Part shown: one piece after another, positions 32,352 through 43,155 of the stretch
Layout of the letters: every line of letters starts with the position of its first letter
Numbering within the stretch: the stretch's first letter is position 1
From: Geodermatophilus poikilotrophus
Lineage (GTDB): Bacteria > Actinomycetota > Actinomycetes > Mycobacteriales > Geodermatophilaceae
Reading direction: 5' to 3'
DNA: 64,000 nucleotides
NCBI RefSeq assembly: GCF_900111455.1
Contig: NZ_FOIE01000002.1
Coordinates: forward strand, 62,001 to 126,000
Notes under the pieces: model-generated
The model's input: only the letters and a program-made list of their open reading frames with translations
Databases searched by the model: none
What the model was told of the DNA's origin: nothing
Translations under genes and position numbers: made by a program

Positions 32352-33923
32352 GTGACGGTCACCGATCCCACCACCGACAGCGCCGGCACCCCGGCGCTCG
32401 AGGCCACCGCGATGCAGCGCATCGGCATGCTCGTCCGCGACGCCCGGCGGCACCGCGGGCTCACCCAGCAGCAGCTCGCCGAGCGGCTGGGCACCAGCCA
32501 GAGCGCCGTCGCGCGCATCGAGCAGGGCGGGCAGAACCTCACCCTCGAGCTGCTCGGCCGGCTCTCCGAGGCCCTCGAGCGCGAGCTGTTCAGCGTCGGT
32601 CCGGCCGGCCCCACCCACCTGCGGGTCTCCGGCGGCGTGCCGCTGCGCGGCAGCGTGGTCGTGAAGTCCTCCAAGAACGCCGCCGTCGCGCTGCTGTGCG
32701 CAGCCCTGCTCAACCGCGGCCGGACGACGTTGCGCAACGTGGCCCGGATCGTGGAGGTCGAGCGGATCCTCGACGTGCTGCGCTCGATCGGCGTCTCGGC
32801 CACCTGGGACGCGGCCGGCCGCGACCTCACCCTCGTCGTCCCCGAGCAGCTGGACCTCGCCGGCATCGACGCCGACGCCGCCCGCCGGACCCGCAGCATC
32901 ATCATGTTCCTCGGCCCGCTGCTGCACCGGGCGCCGGAGTTCGACCTGCCCTACGCCGGCGGCTGCGACCTGGGCACCCGCACCGTCGAGCCGCACATGA
33001 TCGCGCTGCGCCCCTTCGGCCTGGAGGTCGAGGCCCGCGGCGGGCAGTACCACGCGGTCGTCACCGCGCCCGGCACGGCGGACCGCACCATCGTGCTCAC
33101 CGAGCGGGGCGACACCGTCACCGAGAACGCGCTGCTGGCCGCGGCGCGCACCGACGGGACGACGACCATCCGCAACGCCAGCTCCAACTACATGGTCCAG
33201 GACCTCTGCCTGTACCTGCAGCTGCTCGGCGTCGGCGTCGAGGGGCTCGGCACCACCACCCTCGTCGTGCACGGGAGGCCGGTGCTCGACGCCGACGTCG
33301 ACTACACGATCAGCGAGGACCCGGTCGAGGCGATGAGCCTGCTGACCGCCGGCATCGTCACCGACTCGGAGCTGACCGTGTGCCGGGCGCCGATCGACTT
33401 CCTCGAGGTGGAGCTGGCCACCCTCGCCGAGATGGGGCTGCGCTACAGCCTGTCGCCGGAGTACCGGGCCGACAACGGGCACACCCGGCTGGTCGACGTC
33501 ACCATCTCGCCGTCCCGGCTCAAGGCGCCGATCGACAAGATCCACCCGATGCCCTTCCCGGGCCTCAACATCGACAACCTGCCGTTCTTCGCCGTCATCG
33601 CGGCCGCGGCCACCGGCTCGACGCTGATCCACGACTGGGTATACGACAACCGGGCCATCCACCTGTCCGACCTGACCCGGCTGGGCGCCGACGTCCGGCT
33701 GCTCGACCCGCACCGGGTGCTGGTGACCGGCCCGACCCACTGGTCCAGTGCCGAGGTGGTCTGCCCGCCGGCGCTGCGCCCGGCGGTGTGCATCCTGCTG
33801 GCGATGCTCGCGGCCAAGGGGACGTCGGTGCTGCGCAACGTCGACATCATCGCCCGCGGCTACGAGCAGCTCTACGAGCGGCTGGTGGAGATGGGCGCCC
33901 GCATCGAGGTCTTCCACGACTAG
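32352..33923 (+). CDS. Fusion of XRE helix-turn-helix and MurA-like enolpyruvyl transferase
   Basis: A 523-residue protein. Residues 21-83 form an XRE HTH (MLVRDARRHRGLTQQQLAE, then TSQSAVARIEQG); residues 88-523 form an EPT/RTPC domain like MurA, which adds enolpyruvate to UDP-GlcNAc. Compared with E. coli MurA, K22/N23 (K108, N109), R91 (R181), C115 (C205 in GGCDLGTR), R120 (R210), R371 (R476) and R397 (R502 in ARGYE) appear kept. The FPTD loop with the essential D305 reads FPGLNID at 402-408. It is thus a paralogue, perhaps with altered or no activity, acting as a DNA-bound metabolite sensor. A palindrome lies at its start. Confidence 0.92.
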   Translation: MTVTDPTTDSAGTPALEATAMQRIGMLVRDARRHRGLTQQQLAERLGTSQSAVARIEQGGQNLTLELLGRLSEALERELFSVGPAGPTHLRVSGGVPLRGSVVVKSSKNAAVALLCAALLNRGRTTLRNVARIVEVERILDVLRSIGVSATWDAAGRDLTLVVPEQLDLAGIDADAARRTRSIIMFLGPLLHRAPEFDLPYAGGCDLGTRTVEPHMIALRPFGLEVEARGGQYHAVVTAPGTADRTIVLTERGDTVTENALLAAARTDGTTTIRNASSNYMVQDLCLYLQLLGVGVEGLGTTTLVVHGRPVLDADVDYTISEDPVEAMSLLTAGIVTDSELTVCRAPIDFLEVELATLAEMGLRYSLSPEYRADNGHTRLVDVTISPSRLKAPIDKIHPMPFPGLNIDNLPFFAVIAAAATGSTLIHDWVYDNRAIHLSDLTRLGADVRLLDPHRVLVTGPTHWSSAEVVCPPALRPAVCILLAMLAAKGTSVLRNVDIIARGYEQLYERLVEMGARIEVFHD

Positions 33924-33932
33924 GCCGTCGCC

Positions 33933-34661
33933 GTGCTCGAGGTCGCCGCAGCCGACGTGGCGGGCTTCTTCGAGCCCGAGCGGCCCGGCCCGCCGGTCCA
34001 GCAGCACATCGCGCACACCGGCGTGGGGGTCTGCCGGGTCGACCGGTGGCCCGCGCCGCGGACCGTCATGGCCGAGTCGGGCGGCAACGTCGCGCTGCGT
34101 GGGGTGCCGCGCGAGGTCGACGGGCTGGCCGGGTTCGTCGAGGCGCCACCCGAGTGGCTGCCGACGCTGCGCGGCATCGACCCGGGCACCGCGATCTGGC
34201 CGCGGGTGATCGCTGTCCTGCCACCCACGGCGGAGCCACCGCCCTCGGTCGCCGCGGTCCGGCGGCTGGGAGCGGGCGACGCGCCGGCACTGGCCGGGCT
34301 CTCCCCCTCGATCGCCTGGATCTGCGCAACCTGGGGCGGCGCGGCCGGGCTCGCGGCGTCCGGGTGGGCGTGGGCCGCGTTCGACGGCGACCGGCCGGTC
34401 TCCGTCGCGTGCCCGTTCCTGGTCGGCCGGCGGTTCGAGGACCTCGGCGTCGCCACCGAACCGGGAGCCCGGGGCCGCGGCCTGTCGACGGCGTGCGCCG
34501 CTGCGGTGGTGGCCGACGTCCGTTCCCGGGGTCGCACACCGACCTGGACGACGAGCCCCGACAACCGGGCCAGCCTGGCGGTCGCGGCCCGTCTCGGCTT
34601 CGTGCCCGAGCGCGACGACGTCCTCTACGCCGTCCGCACGCCGATCCCGCCGGTCGGCTGA
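33933..34661 (+). CDS. GNAT family acetyltransferase
   Basis: A 242-residue protein with a poorly conserved N-terminal half and a clear C-terminal GNAT fold: LGVATEPGARGRGLSTACAAAVV (acetyl-CoA loop near residues 170-192) and TTSPDNRASLAVAARLGFVPERD. It starts 9 nt after the XRE-MurA stop and is probably co-transcribed. The acceptor is unknown. A link to cell-wall amino sugars is tempting from the neighbour but is not supported by sequence. Confidence 0.78.
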   Translation: MLEVAAADVAGFFEPERPGPPVQQHIAHTGVGVCRVDRWPAPRTVMAESGGNVALRGVPREVDGLAGFVEAPPEWLPTLRGIDPGTAIWPRVIAVLPPTAEPPPSVAAVRRLGAGDAPALAGLSPSIAWICATWGGAAGLAASGWAWAAFDGDRPVSVACPFLVGRRFEDLGVATEPGARGRGLSTACAAAVVADVRSRGRTPTWTTSPDNRASLAVAARLGFVPERDDVLYAVRTPIPPVG

Positions 34662-34737
34662 CGAAGGACCCCCTGCTCCCCGCGACTCCGGAGCGCGCGG
34701 CGGGACCCGGGAGGTCGGCTGGGACCCCGCGTCTTCA
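34659..34737. repeat. Stop-anchored repeat between two convergent genes
   Basis: The plus-strand side begins with the GNAT gene's stop: TGACGAAGGACCCCCTGCTC, nearly identical to the copies at 39556 and, reversed, at 58421. The minus-strand side begins TGAAGACGCGGGGTCCC at the SDR stop. Confidence 0.7.
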
Positions 34738-35493
34738 GCGCTCCTGGTCGGTGGGGCGCACCAGCACCTCGTTGACCGCCACGTGCGGCGGCTGGGTGAC
34801 CACGTAGACGATCGCGCGGGCGACGTCCTCGGGCCGCAGCGACCGCATGCCCTCGGAGTGCGCCAGCGCGGCCGCCTTCGCCTCGGGCTGGGTGATGTGC
34901 GAGCGCAGCTCGGTCTCGACGGCGCCCGGCTCGACCAGGGAGATCCGCACGCCCCGGGCGGTCACCTCCTGGCGCAGCGACTCGCTGAAGGCGTTCACCG
35001 CCCACTTGCTGGCGTTGTAGACGCCGGCGCCGGCACGGGCGGTACGGCCGGCGGTGCTGGAGATGTTCACGATGTCGCCCGAGCCCTGCTCGAGCATCCC
35101 GTCGATCGCGGCGTGCGTCGGGTACATCACGCCGAGCACGTTGGTGTCGAGCATGCGTCGCCAGTCCTCGGGATCGGCGCCGACGATCGTGCCCAGCAGC
35201 ATCACACCGGCGTTGTTCACCAGGACGTCGAGCCCGCCGAGCTCGGCCCGGGTGCGGGCGACCGCGTCGCGGCAGGACGCCTCGTCGGTGACGTCGAGGT
35301 CGAGGGGGACGACCTCCCCGCCGGCGTCGGAGAGCCGCGCGGCGAGGTCGTCGAGCCGGTCCCGTCGGCGCGCCCCGATGGCGACGGCGGCACCGGCCTC
35401 GGCCAGGGCCACGGCGGTGGCCTCCCCGATCCCCGACGACGCGCCGGTGACCAGCGCGACCTTGCCGGACAGCGGGCGGGCGACCTCGGTCAT
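34735..35493 (-). CDS. Classical short-chain dehydrogenase/reductase
   Basis: A 252-residue classical SDR. The cofactor motif is VTGASSGIGEATA, the NNAG motif is VLVNNAGVM, and the catalytic serine (NISSTAG) and YxxxK (YNASK) are all present. The chain ends HVAVNEVLVRPTDQ, typical of the YdfG-like group acting on hydroxy-acids or sugars. The acidic residue after strand 2 is replaced by ARRRD, which favours NADP. Substrate unknown. ATG at 35493. Confidence 0.9.
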   Translation of the reverse strand: MTEVARPLSGKVALVTGASSGIGEATAVALAEAGAAVAIGARRRDRLDDLAARLSDAGGEVVPLDLDVTDEASCRDAVARTRAELGGLDVLVNNAGVMLLGTIVGADPEDWRRMLDTNVLGVMYPTHAAIDGMLEQGSGDIVNISSTAGRTARAGAGVYNASKWAVNAFSESLRQEVTARGVRISLVEPGAVETELRSHITQPEAKAAALAHSEGMRSLRPEDVARAIVYVVTQPPHVAVNEVLVRPTDQER

Positions 35494-35576
35494 GCGACGA
35501 CCTCCTCCAGTGGCCGCCGGGCGCGGCCGTCCTCCCAGCCTCGCCGATGCCGCTGGTCCCGGCAGCGCGGGGCGGC

Positions 35577-36320
35577 TCAGCCCGGCGGCAGGGTGACGCC
35601 GAAACCGCGGACGGCGAGCCGCACCAGCACCGGCCCGGGCCGCAGCAGGTCGTCGACCCCGGCCGCGGCGACGGTCTCCAGCTCGGCCAGCCGCCGGGCG
35701 TACTCCTCCGGTCCCCGGCGGCGTGCAGCGTCGAGGTGCCGGGCGTTGGCCCACACCTTCCGCCGCGACTCGCGCAGGAAGACCTGGCTGGCGGTCCGGT
35801 TCACCGGCGCCAGCAGCCGGTCCAGGCGGGTCCGCCGTCCCCCGGCGCGGTGCAGCTCGGCGTCCTCGGCGGCGACCCGGGAGGCGAGCACCCGGTCGAT
35901 CCGCTCGTGGTCGCGCCGGCGGAGGTCCGACGTCGCCGGGTCGTCGAACTCGGCCGGCGGGATCACCCGCACCAGCGACTGCGGCAGGTCGAGGTTGATG
36001 TGCGCGTTCATGCCGAGCAGCACGTGCGCCTCCGGCGGGAGCTCCGGCCGGGCGCCGAAGGCCAGCCGCCACGGCCGGGGCGCGGACGCCGGGTCGCGGC
36101 GGTGCGCGGTCAGCGCGTCGAGGTACAGGCCGGCGAAGTCGACGTCCCACTCCTCGACCCAGGCCGGGTCCTCGAAGGCGCCCGCGTCGATCGCCGCCCC
36201 GACCGCGACGGTCGTGCGCAGGTAGACGCCGAGGAAGAAGCGGCCCGGGTCGCGCTCGGCCTCCAGCGACCCGAGCTGCTCCTCCATGTGCGCGACCAGC
36301 GCCGCGACGCTCCTCCCCAC
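35577..36320 (-). CDS. DUF5995 family protein
   Basis: A 247-residue all-alpha protein of the DUF5995 family. Recognisable pieces are the central NAHINLDLPQSL and the histidine/aspartate-rich FAGLYLDALTAHRRD, which suggest a helical metal- or ligand-binding bundle. Function unknown. It begins 7 nt after the PucR gene on the same strand, so the two are probably co-transcribed. The GTG start at 36320 is the first in frame after the PucR stop. Confidence 0.75.
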   Translation of the reverse strand: MGRSVAALVAHMEEQLGSLEAERDPGRFFLGVYLRTTVAVGAAIDAGAFEDPAWVEEWDVDFAGLYLDALTAHRRDPASAPRPWRLAFGARPELPPEAHVLLGMNAHINLDLPQSLVRVIPPAEFDDPATSDLRRRDHERIDRVLASRVAAEDAELHRAGGRRTRLDRLLAPVNRTASQVFLRESRRKVWANARHLDAARRRGPEEYARRLAELETVAAAGVDDLLRPGPVLVRLAVRGFGVTLPPG

Positions 36321-36327
36321 GGCGCGG

Positions 36328-38184
36328 TCAGATGAGCGCGTCGAGGCCGTCGTCCGGGGGCAGCGTCATCGCGGCGTCCACCGGTGGGCGGTGCGGCTGG
36401 TCCAGGCCGCGCATCCGGGCCGCGTGCAGGGCCAGCAGCAGGTTCAGCCGCAGCGTCGGGTCGCTGGTGAAGGGGCCGAGCAGCCGCTCGAGCTTGCCGA
36501 TCCGGTACCGCATCGTGTTGTAGTGGAAGTGCAGCCGCCGGGCGGACTCCGCGACGTTGAGGTTGGTCTCCAGCAGCACCCGCAGCGTCTCGCGCAGGTC
36601 CGCGGAGTCGGGGTCGCCGGCGTCGGCGAGGGTGCCCAGCACCTCGTCGACGTAGTTGCGCAACTCGGTGCTGTCCGGGATCAGCGACAGCAGCCGGAAG
36701 ACGCCGAGCTGGTCGAAGTGGGTGACCGCCTGCGGCCCGTGGATCTCCTGACCGACGCCGAGGGCCCGGGAGGCCTGCTGGTGCGCCTCGCCCAGCGCCG
36801 ACAGCGAGCCGGCCGGGCGACCGATGCCGGTGCCGAGCACCCGCCCGACGCGGCGCACCCGGGCGTTGACCCGCCCGGTCACCGCGGTCACCAGCGAGGT
36901 GATCTCCTCCGGCGTGCGCCCGTCGAGGGGCAGCACGGTGACGATCTCGGTCGACAGGCCGGCCACCGCCGCGCCGGAGACCTCGGTCTCCAGGGCGGCG
37001 CGCCAGCCGTCGGCCAGCCGGTCGAGGACGTCGAGGGCCCGGGTCGGGTCGGCCTGCGGGTCGGCGGCGGTCTCGGTGGCGGTCACCAGGACGACGACCG
37101 GGCCGTCGAGCCGCCAGCCGAAGGAGCGGGTCTGCGCCAGCGCCCGCTCGGTGTGCCGCAGGGCCCCGGCGACCAGCCGGCGCACGAGGTCGCCCTGGAA
37201 GCGCAGCTCGACGGAGTGCACCGCCTGCTGGCGGATGACCGACAGCGCCGAGACGACCGCCGCCCGCTCCAGCACCGCACCGGCGCCGACCAGCATCGGC
37301 CCGCTCCGGTGGACCGCCACCAGCCAGCCGTGCCGCTGGTCGCCGGCCATGATCGGGGCGACCGCGTACTCCCCCACCCCGCCGGGCAGCTCGTGGTGCC
37401 CGGGGACCAGCAGGATCCCGTCGGCCGGTGAGAGGTCGGCGTCGGCGAGCACGTCGGCCGGGGTGACGACGATCTGGTCGGCGCGCAGGCCCGAGAGCCG
37501 GCGGGACGGCGCCATCATCGCCATCTCGTCCTCGGCCTCGGCGTCCAGCAGCCACAGCCAGTCGCTGATCTCCGCGACGTCCTCGGTCGGACCGGCGCTG
37601 GTGACGATCTCCCGGTCGGGCCCCAGCCCCAGGACGGCGGCGCCCTCCAGGGAGTGCGCGAGCTGCTCGGTGACCTCGGCCAGTCCGCCGCCGCTGAGCG
37701 CGACGTCGATGAACTGGTCGTGCATGCGGTTGGACAGCGCCAGCGCCTCGCTCTGCTTGCCGATGACGGCGCCGAGCACCTCGGAGAGGACCTCGCCCAT
37801 CCGGACCCCGGCCGGCAGCGCGAGCACCGGCAGCGCCCGGCGGTCGGCCTCGGTCAGCACGTCGGCCGGCACGGGCGGGGGGCCCTCGGTCTGGCGGTAG
37901 GCCAGCGCCGCGGTGCCCATGGAGTCCAGCCGCTCGACCAGGGCGCGGCAGTTGGCGGCGTCGGCCGGCGGCAGCCGCGCGCCGAGCACGACGAGGACGT
38001 CGGGGCCGGCGACGGCCAGCGGGTCGGCGGGGTCGTCGACCACCATGTAGCGGACGACGCGGTCCAGTCCCCCACCCCCGGCGACGACCTCGGTCCCCGC
38101 CAGGCCGGGCAGCCGGAGCGCCTCGGCCAGGGTCAGACCAAGCCGCTCCTGCCAGCTGGGCCGCTCACCGCGGCTCTCGCTCAC
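36328..38184 (-). CDS. PucR family transcriptional regulator
   Basis: A 618-residue regulator with the PucR N-terminal domain (LTLAEALRLPGLAGTEVVAG), a GGDEF-like linker domain and the PucR-type HTH_30 at the C-terminus (RETLRVLLETNLNVAESARRLHFHYNTMRYRIGKLE). Family members respond to purine/ureide or amino-acid pools. The GTG at 38184 is chosen for GGAGG 6 nt upstream; the frame stays open to 38283. It is divergent from a DUF2877 gene of the type linked to ureide breakdown. Confidence 0.9.
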   Translation of the reverse strand: MSESRGERPSWQERLGLTLAEALRLPGLAGTEVVAGGGGLDRVVRYMVVDDPADPLAVAGPDVLVVLGARLPPADAANCRALVERLDSMGTAALAYRQTEGPPPVPADVLTEADRRALPVLALPAGVRMGEVLSEVLGAVIGKQSEALALSNRMHDQFIDVALSGGGLAEVTEQLAHSLEGAAVLGLGPDREIVTSAGPTEDVAEISDWLWLLDAEAEDEMAMMAPSRRLSGLRADQIVVTPADVLADADLSPADGILLVPGHHELPGGVGEYAVAPIMAGDQRHGWLVAVHRSGPMLVGAGAVLERAAVVSALSVIRQQAVHSVELRFQGDLVRRLVAGALRHTERALAQTRSFGWRLDGPVVVLVTATETAADPQADPTRALDVLDRLADGWRAALETEVSGAAVAGLSTEIVTVLPLDGRTPEEITSLVTAVTGRVNARVRRVGRVLGTGIGRPAGSLSALGEAHQQASRALGVGQEIHGPQAVTHFDQLGVFRLLSLIPDSTELRNYVDEVLGTLADAGDPDSADLRETLRVLLETNLNVAESARRLHFHYNTMRYRIGKLERLLGPFTSDPTLRLNLLLALHAARMRGLDQPHRPPVDAAMTLPPDDGLDALI

Positions 38185-38232
38185 CGACGCCTCCGCTGTC
38201 GACAGGTGACGCCGAGGTGGAACCGCGCCCTC

Positions 38233-38271
38233 ACCCAGCGTGGGGGCGACGACCGAGGCTTCACGCTGGGT
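38233..38271. promoter_or_regulatory. Inverted repeat in the pucR leader
   Basis: ACCCAGCGTG (38233-38242) and CACGCTGGGT (38262-38271) are perfect 10-bp arms separated by 19 nt, 49-87 nt before the chosen pucR start. They could be a regulator site or a leader hairpin. Confidence 0.4.
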
Positions 38272-38343
38272 CACGACATACACCTTTTCGGTTGCTGATG
38301 CACACGGCTACACCCCGGCCCTCTGTCAGGAGTGCCTGGACGC

Positions 38344-38380
38344 GACATCCCATTCTTGGCGACATCCGCCATACTTGGGC
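38344..38380. repeat. Tandem direct repeat in the pucR-DUF2877 divergent region
   Basis: Two imperfect copies in a row: GACATCC-CATTCTTGGC and GACATCCGCCATACTTGGGC. They lie mid-way in the 363-bp region between divergent pucR and the DUF2877 gene and would suit an activator binding as a tandem dimer. Apart from this and the inverted repeat above, the region has no coding signal. Confidence 0.4.
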
Positions 38381-38547
38381 GTGCGACGCGCCGCTTAGGT
38401 TCGAGACCCGGTTCCACCCCGCCCGGTGGATGGTAGGCCGGTTCCCTCCCAGGGTGCCGCCCAGCCCCTCCAGCGGTTGGGGCAGGGCCTGGGCGGGGGG
38501 TCTCGAGCCGACGGCGCCTCCCGTGGTCCCCAGCGTGAGAGGTCGCC

Positions 38548-39558
38548 ATGCGCACCATCGACCAGACCGCAGGCCCGGGCGGGAGCCGCCCTGGGGCTCA
38601 GACGCCCCCGCGCGGCCACGCCGCGCGGGCCGGACTCCCGACCATCCCCCTGCCACGCGAGTCCGCCCAGGCGACCGCGCGCACCGCTCCCCCGGCCCGT
38701 GCCGCCACCGCCGTGCCCGCCTCCGCGAGCACCGGTGTCGCCGACCTCCTGCGCGGCCCGGTCCGCCCCGCACGCGTCCTGTTCAGCGTCCCCGCTGCCG
38801 TCTACCTCCAGGTGCCCACCGAGCGCGGTGGCGACGTCGTCGGCGTCCTCACCAACGACGCCGCGCGTCTCCCGCTGGCATGCGTGCTCTTCCGCCCGAG
38901 CAACGGCCGCCCGCTGGTGGCGCTGCCACCCGACGCGCCGGCCGAGGTCGGCGGCGGGCGCATCGTCGTCGGCGACCTGGCCGTCAGCGCCGCCGCCTGG
39001 TGGGACCCGCGCCCCCGGCTGCCGCGCCCGCGGCCGGCCCTGCTGCCCGAGGGCGTGCGGCAGCTGCGCAACGCCCTCTACGGCGAGGGCGTGCCGCACA
39101 GCGCCTTCACCCTCCCGGGCCTGCCGGCCGGTCCCGGTGGTCCGCTGGCCGCCCTGCGCGGTGCCGTGCGCCGGGCCGACCTGGACGCCGCGCTGCGCAC
39201 GGCCACCCGGCTGATCGGCCTGGGCCCGGGTCTCACCCCGGCCGGGGACGACGTGATGGCCGGGACGATGGCGGGCCTGGTGCTGCTGGGGCACCCCGCC
39301 GCCGAGCGGTTCTCCGCCGCGGTCTCCGCACTGGCCGCCGGCCGGACGACGGAGCTGTCGCGGGCGCTGCTGCGGCACGCCGCTGCCGGGCGGGTCAGCG
39401 CCGAGTACGCCGCGGTGCTGCACGGGCTGGTCGGTGAGCGGCCGCTGGCCCCGGCGATCGACGGGCTGCTGGCCACCGGCGCCACCAGCGGCCGGGCCAT
39501 GGCGCTGGGACTGTGCACCGCGATCGACCTCGTCGACCGGACCATGCGCCCCCGCTGA
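38548..39558 (+). CDS. DUF2877 family protein (AllH-like)
   Basis: A 336-residue protein. After about 60 low-complexity Pro/Ala/Arg residues comes the DUF2877 domain with its hallmark IGLGPGLTPAGDDVMAG (about 225-241). The E. coli relative YlbF/AllH is a subunit of oxamate carbamoyltransferase in allantoin use. The divergent PucR supports a nitrogen/ureide role. The partner subunits AllF and AllG are not in the window, so the activity here is open. The ATG follows GAGAGG by 5 nt. Confidence 0.8.
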   Translation: MRTIDQTAGPGGSRPGAQTPPRGHAARAGLPTIPLPRESAQATARTAPPARAATAVPASASTGVADLLRGPVRPARVLFSVPAAVYLQVPTERGGDVVGVLTNDAARLPLACVLFRPSNGRPLVALPPDAPAEVGGGRIVVGDLAVSAAAWWDPRPRLPRPRPALLPEGVRQLRNALYGEGVPHSAFTLPGLPAGPGGPLAALRGAVRRADLDAALRTATRLIGLGPGLTPAGDDVMAGTMAGLVLLGHPAAERFSAAVSALAAGRTTELSRALLRHAAAGRVSAEYAAVLHGLVGERPLAPAIDGLLATGATSGRAMALGLCTAIDLVDRTMRPR

Positions 39559-39600
39559 CGAAGGACCCCGTCCTCCCAGCCTCTCGCTCCGCTCAGGGCG
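39556..39600 (+). repeat. Stop-anchored intergenic repeat (DUF2877 gene end)
   Basis: TGACGAAGGACCCCGTCCTC begins at the stop codon of the DUF2877 gene and is almost the same as the copy at 34659. It opens a 351-bp non-coding stretch (39559-39909) that also holds two terminator hairpins. Confidence 0.7.
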
Positions 39601-39651
39601 GTGCCCTGGACGGGGCGGGCGGCGAGCCTCCGGACGGGGCCGACCGAGGGA

Positions 39652-39695
39652 ACGTGCGGGAGCCCCCGTCCAGGCGGACGGGGGCTCCCGCACGT
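39652..39695. terminator. Perfect 20-bp hairpin, probable bidirectional terminator
   Basis: Arms 39652-39671 and 39676-39695 pair perfectly over 20 bp around an AGGC loop, between the convergent DUF2877 and hisG genes. Confidence 0.85.
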
Positions 39696-39795
39696 CATGG
39701 GCGGTCCGGGCCCGTGGACACCGGCGAGCGGCTGGCCGGCAGGCCGGCAGCGGCCACCAGCCGCCGATGGTCACCGCCGGACCCGAGTCGCGGTA

Positions 39796-39843
39796 CCGGT
39801 CCCTGGGAGCGGGGGGCCGGAGGCTCCCCCGAGCAGGGACCGG
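39796..39843. terminator. Second stem-loop downstream of hisG
   Basis: CCGGTCCCTG (39796-39805) pairs with CAGGGACCGG (39834-39843), with a further GGAGC/GCTCC pairing inside. It lies about 70 nt beyond the hisG stop on the minus strand, as expected of a terminator. Confidence 0.6.
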
Positions 39844-39909
39844 AGTCCTGGGCTCAGCGGCCGTGGGGCACGGTTCCTGGCCGCGGTGTGGTCCGGTAGG
39901 ACCGCAGTG

Positions 39910-40776
39910 TCACAGCCGGCAGGCGTGGATGCTGGTGACCAGGATGGCGCGGGCGCCGAGCTCCCACAGCTCGTCCATCACCCGGTTGGTGTCGTTCTGG
40001 GCGACCATCGCCCGCACCGCCGACCAGCCCTCGGTCTGCAGCGGGCTGACCGTCGGCCCCTCGAGACCCGGGGTCAGCGCGGTCGCCTTCTCCAGCAGGT
40101 CGTTGGGGCAGTCGTAGTCGAGCAACACGTACTGCCGCGCGACCAGGACCCCGCGCAGCCGACGGCGCAGCTGCGCCACCGCCGGGATCTCCTCGGCCCC
40201 GGCCCGCCGGACCAGGATGGCCTCGCTGCTGAGCACCGGCTCACCGATGATGTGCAACCCGGCCGCGCGCAGCGTCGTCCCGGTCTCGACCACGTCGCAG
40301 ACGGCGTCGGCGACACCGAGCCGGCAGGCGGTCTCGACCGCGCCGTCCAGCTTGACGACCGACGCCGGGATGCGCTGCTCGTCGAGGTACCGCTGCAGGA
40401 GCACCGGGTAGGCCGTGGCGATCCGCTTGCCCGCCAGCTGCGGGACGGTCTCGATGGCGGACTCCAGCGGGGCGGCGAAGCGGAACGAGGAGCGGCCGAA
40501 GCCCAGCGGCATGACCTCCACCGCGGCGGCGCCCTCGCCGACGGCCGGCGCCGTCTCCAGCAGCATGTCCCGGCCGGTGATGCCGACGTCGAGGGTGCCG
40601 GCGGCGACGTAGACGGCGATGTCGCGGGGCCGCAGGTAGAAGAACTCGGTGTCGCTGTCGGGGTCGTAGACGGCGAGGTCCTTGGTGCTGCGGCGCTGCC
40701 GGTAACCGCTCTCGGTGAGCATGGCGGCCGCGGGCTCGCTCAGGACCCCCTTGTTGGGCACGGCGATGCGCAGCAC
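39910..40776 (-). CDS. hisG: ATP phosphoribosyltransferase (long form)
   Basis: A 288-residue HisG, first enzyme of histidine synthesis (ATP + PRPP to phosphoribosyl-ATP). It begins LRIAVPNKGVLSE; the PRPP loop is in DVVETGTTLRAAGL; and a C-terminal ACT-like regulatory domain follows residue 210 (VLLDYDCPNDLLEKA), so it is the long form inhibited by histidine and needs no HisZ. GTG start with GGAG upstream. It follows hisE across a 140-bp gap filled with repeats. Confidence 0.97.
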   Translation of the reverse strand: MLRIAVPNKGVLSEPAAAMLTESGYRQRRSTKDLAVYDPDSDTEFFYLRPRDIAVYVAAGTLDVGITGRDMLLETAPAVGEGAAAVEVMPLGFGRSSFRFAAPLESAIETVPQLAGKRIATAYPVLLQRYLDEQRIPASVVKLDGAVETACRLGVADAVCDVVETGTTLRAAGLHIIGEPVLSSEAILVRRAGAEEIPAVAQLRRRLRGVLVARQYVLLDYDCPNDLLEKATALTPGLEGPTVSPLQTEGWSAVRAMVAQNDTNRVMDELWELGARAILVTSIHACRL

Positions 40777-40799
40777 GGAGGGACTCCTTCGTTCGGTGG

Positions 40800-40916
40800 T
40801 GGACTGCCGGCCCTCCTGGAGGGTCCCGCCGCTGGCTCCGTCCGGAGGCTCACCCCGAGGGTGCGAGGGGTGGGCGGGACGGGGTCCTTCCACGGTGGGG
40901 GCAGGAGGGTCCTTCT

Positions 40917-40919
<3 letters not shown>
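40800..40919 (-). repeat. Tandem stop-anchored repeats between hisE and hisG
   Basis: Reading the minus strand, TGAAGAAGGACCCTCCTGCC starts at the hisE stop. A second unit, GGAAGGACCCCGTCCCGCCC, follows about 27 nt later, then CACCCCTCGCACCCTCGGGG. Two copies thus lie within what should be a his operon, between hisE and hisG. Confidence 0.7.
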
Positions 40920-43082
<2,163 letters not shown>

Positions 43083-43086
43083 GAAC

Positions 43087-43106
43087 CCTCCTCGCTGGCG
43101 CTCGTC
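43087..43106 (-). promoter_or_regulatory. Recurrent ribosome-binding box before ribBA
   Basis: On the minus strand GACGAGCGCCAGCGAGGAGG is followed by 4 nt and the GTG of ribBA. It matches the box before the CoA-transferase B gene (14231-14250) at 19 of 20 positions. A second shared block, GTGGGCACGG, lies further upstream here and, as ATGGGCACGG, in the ribH gap. Confidence 0.6.
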
Positions 43107-43155
43107 GGCTCCGTGCCCACGGGTGCGGTGTCCCTGCCCGAGCTCACCGGCTCGT

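Noticed and set aside
31149-34016. 955-codon minus-strand frame opposite the XRE-MurA gene
   Set aside because: Antisense shadow. The plus-strand frame has clear HTH and MurA motifs; this one has none.
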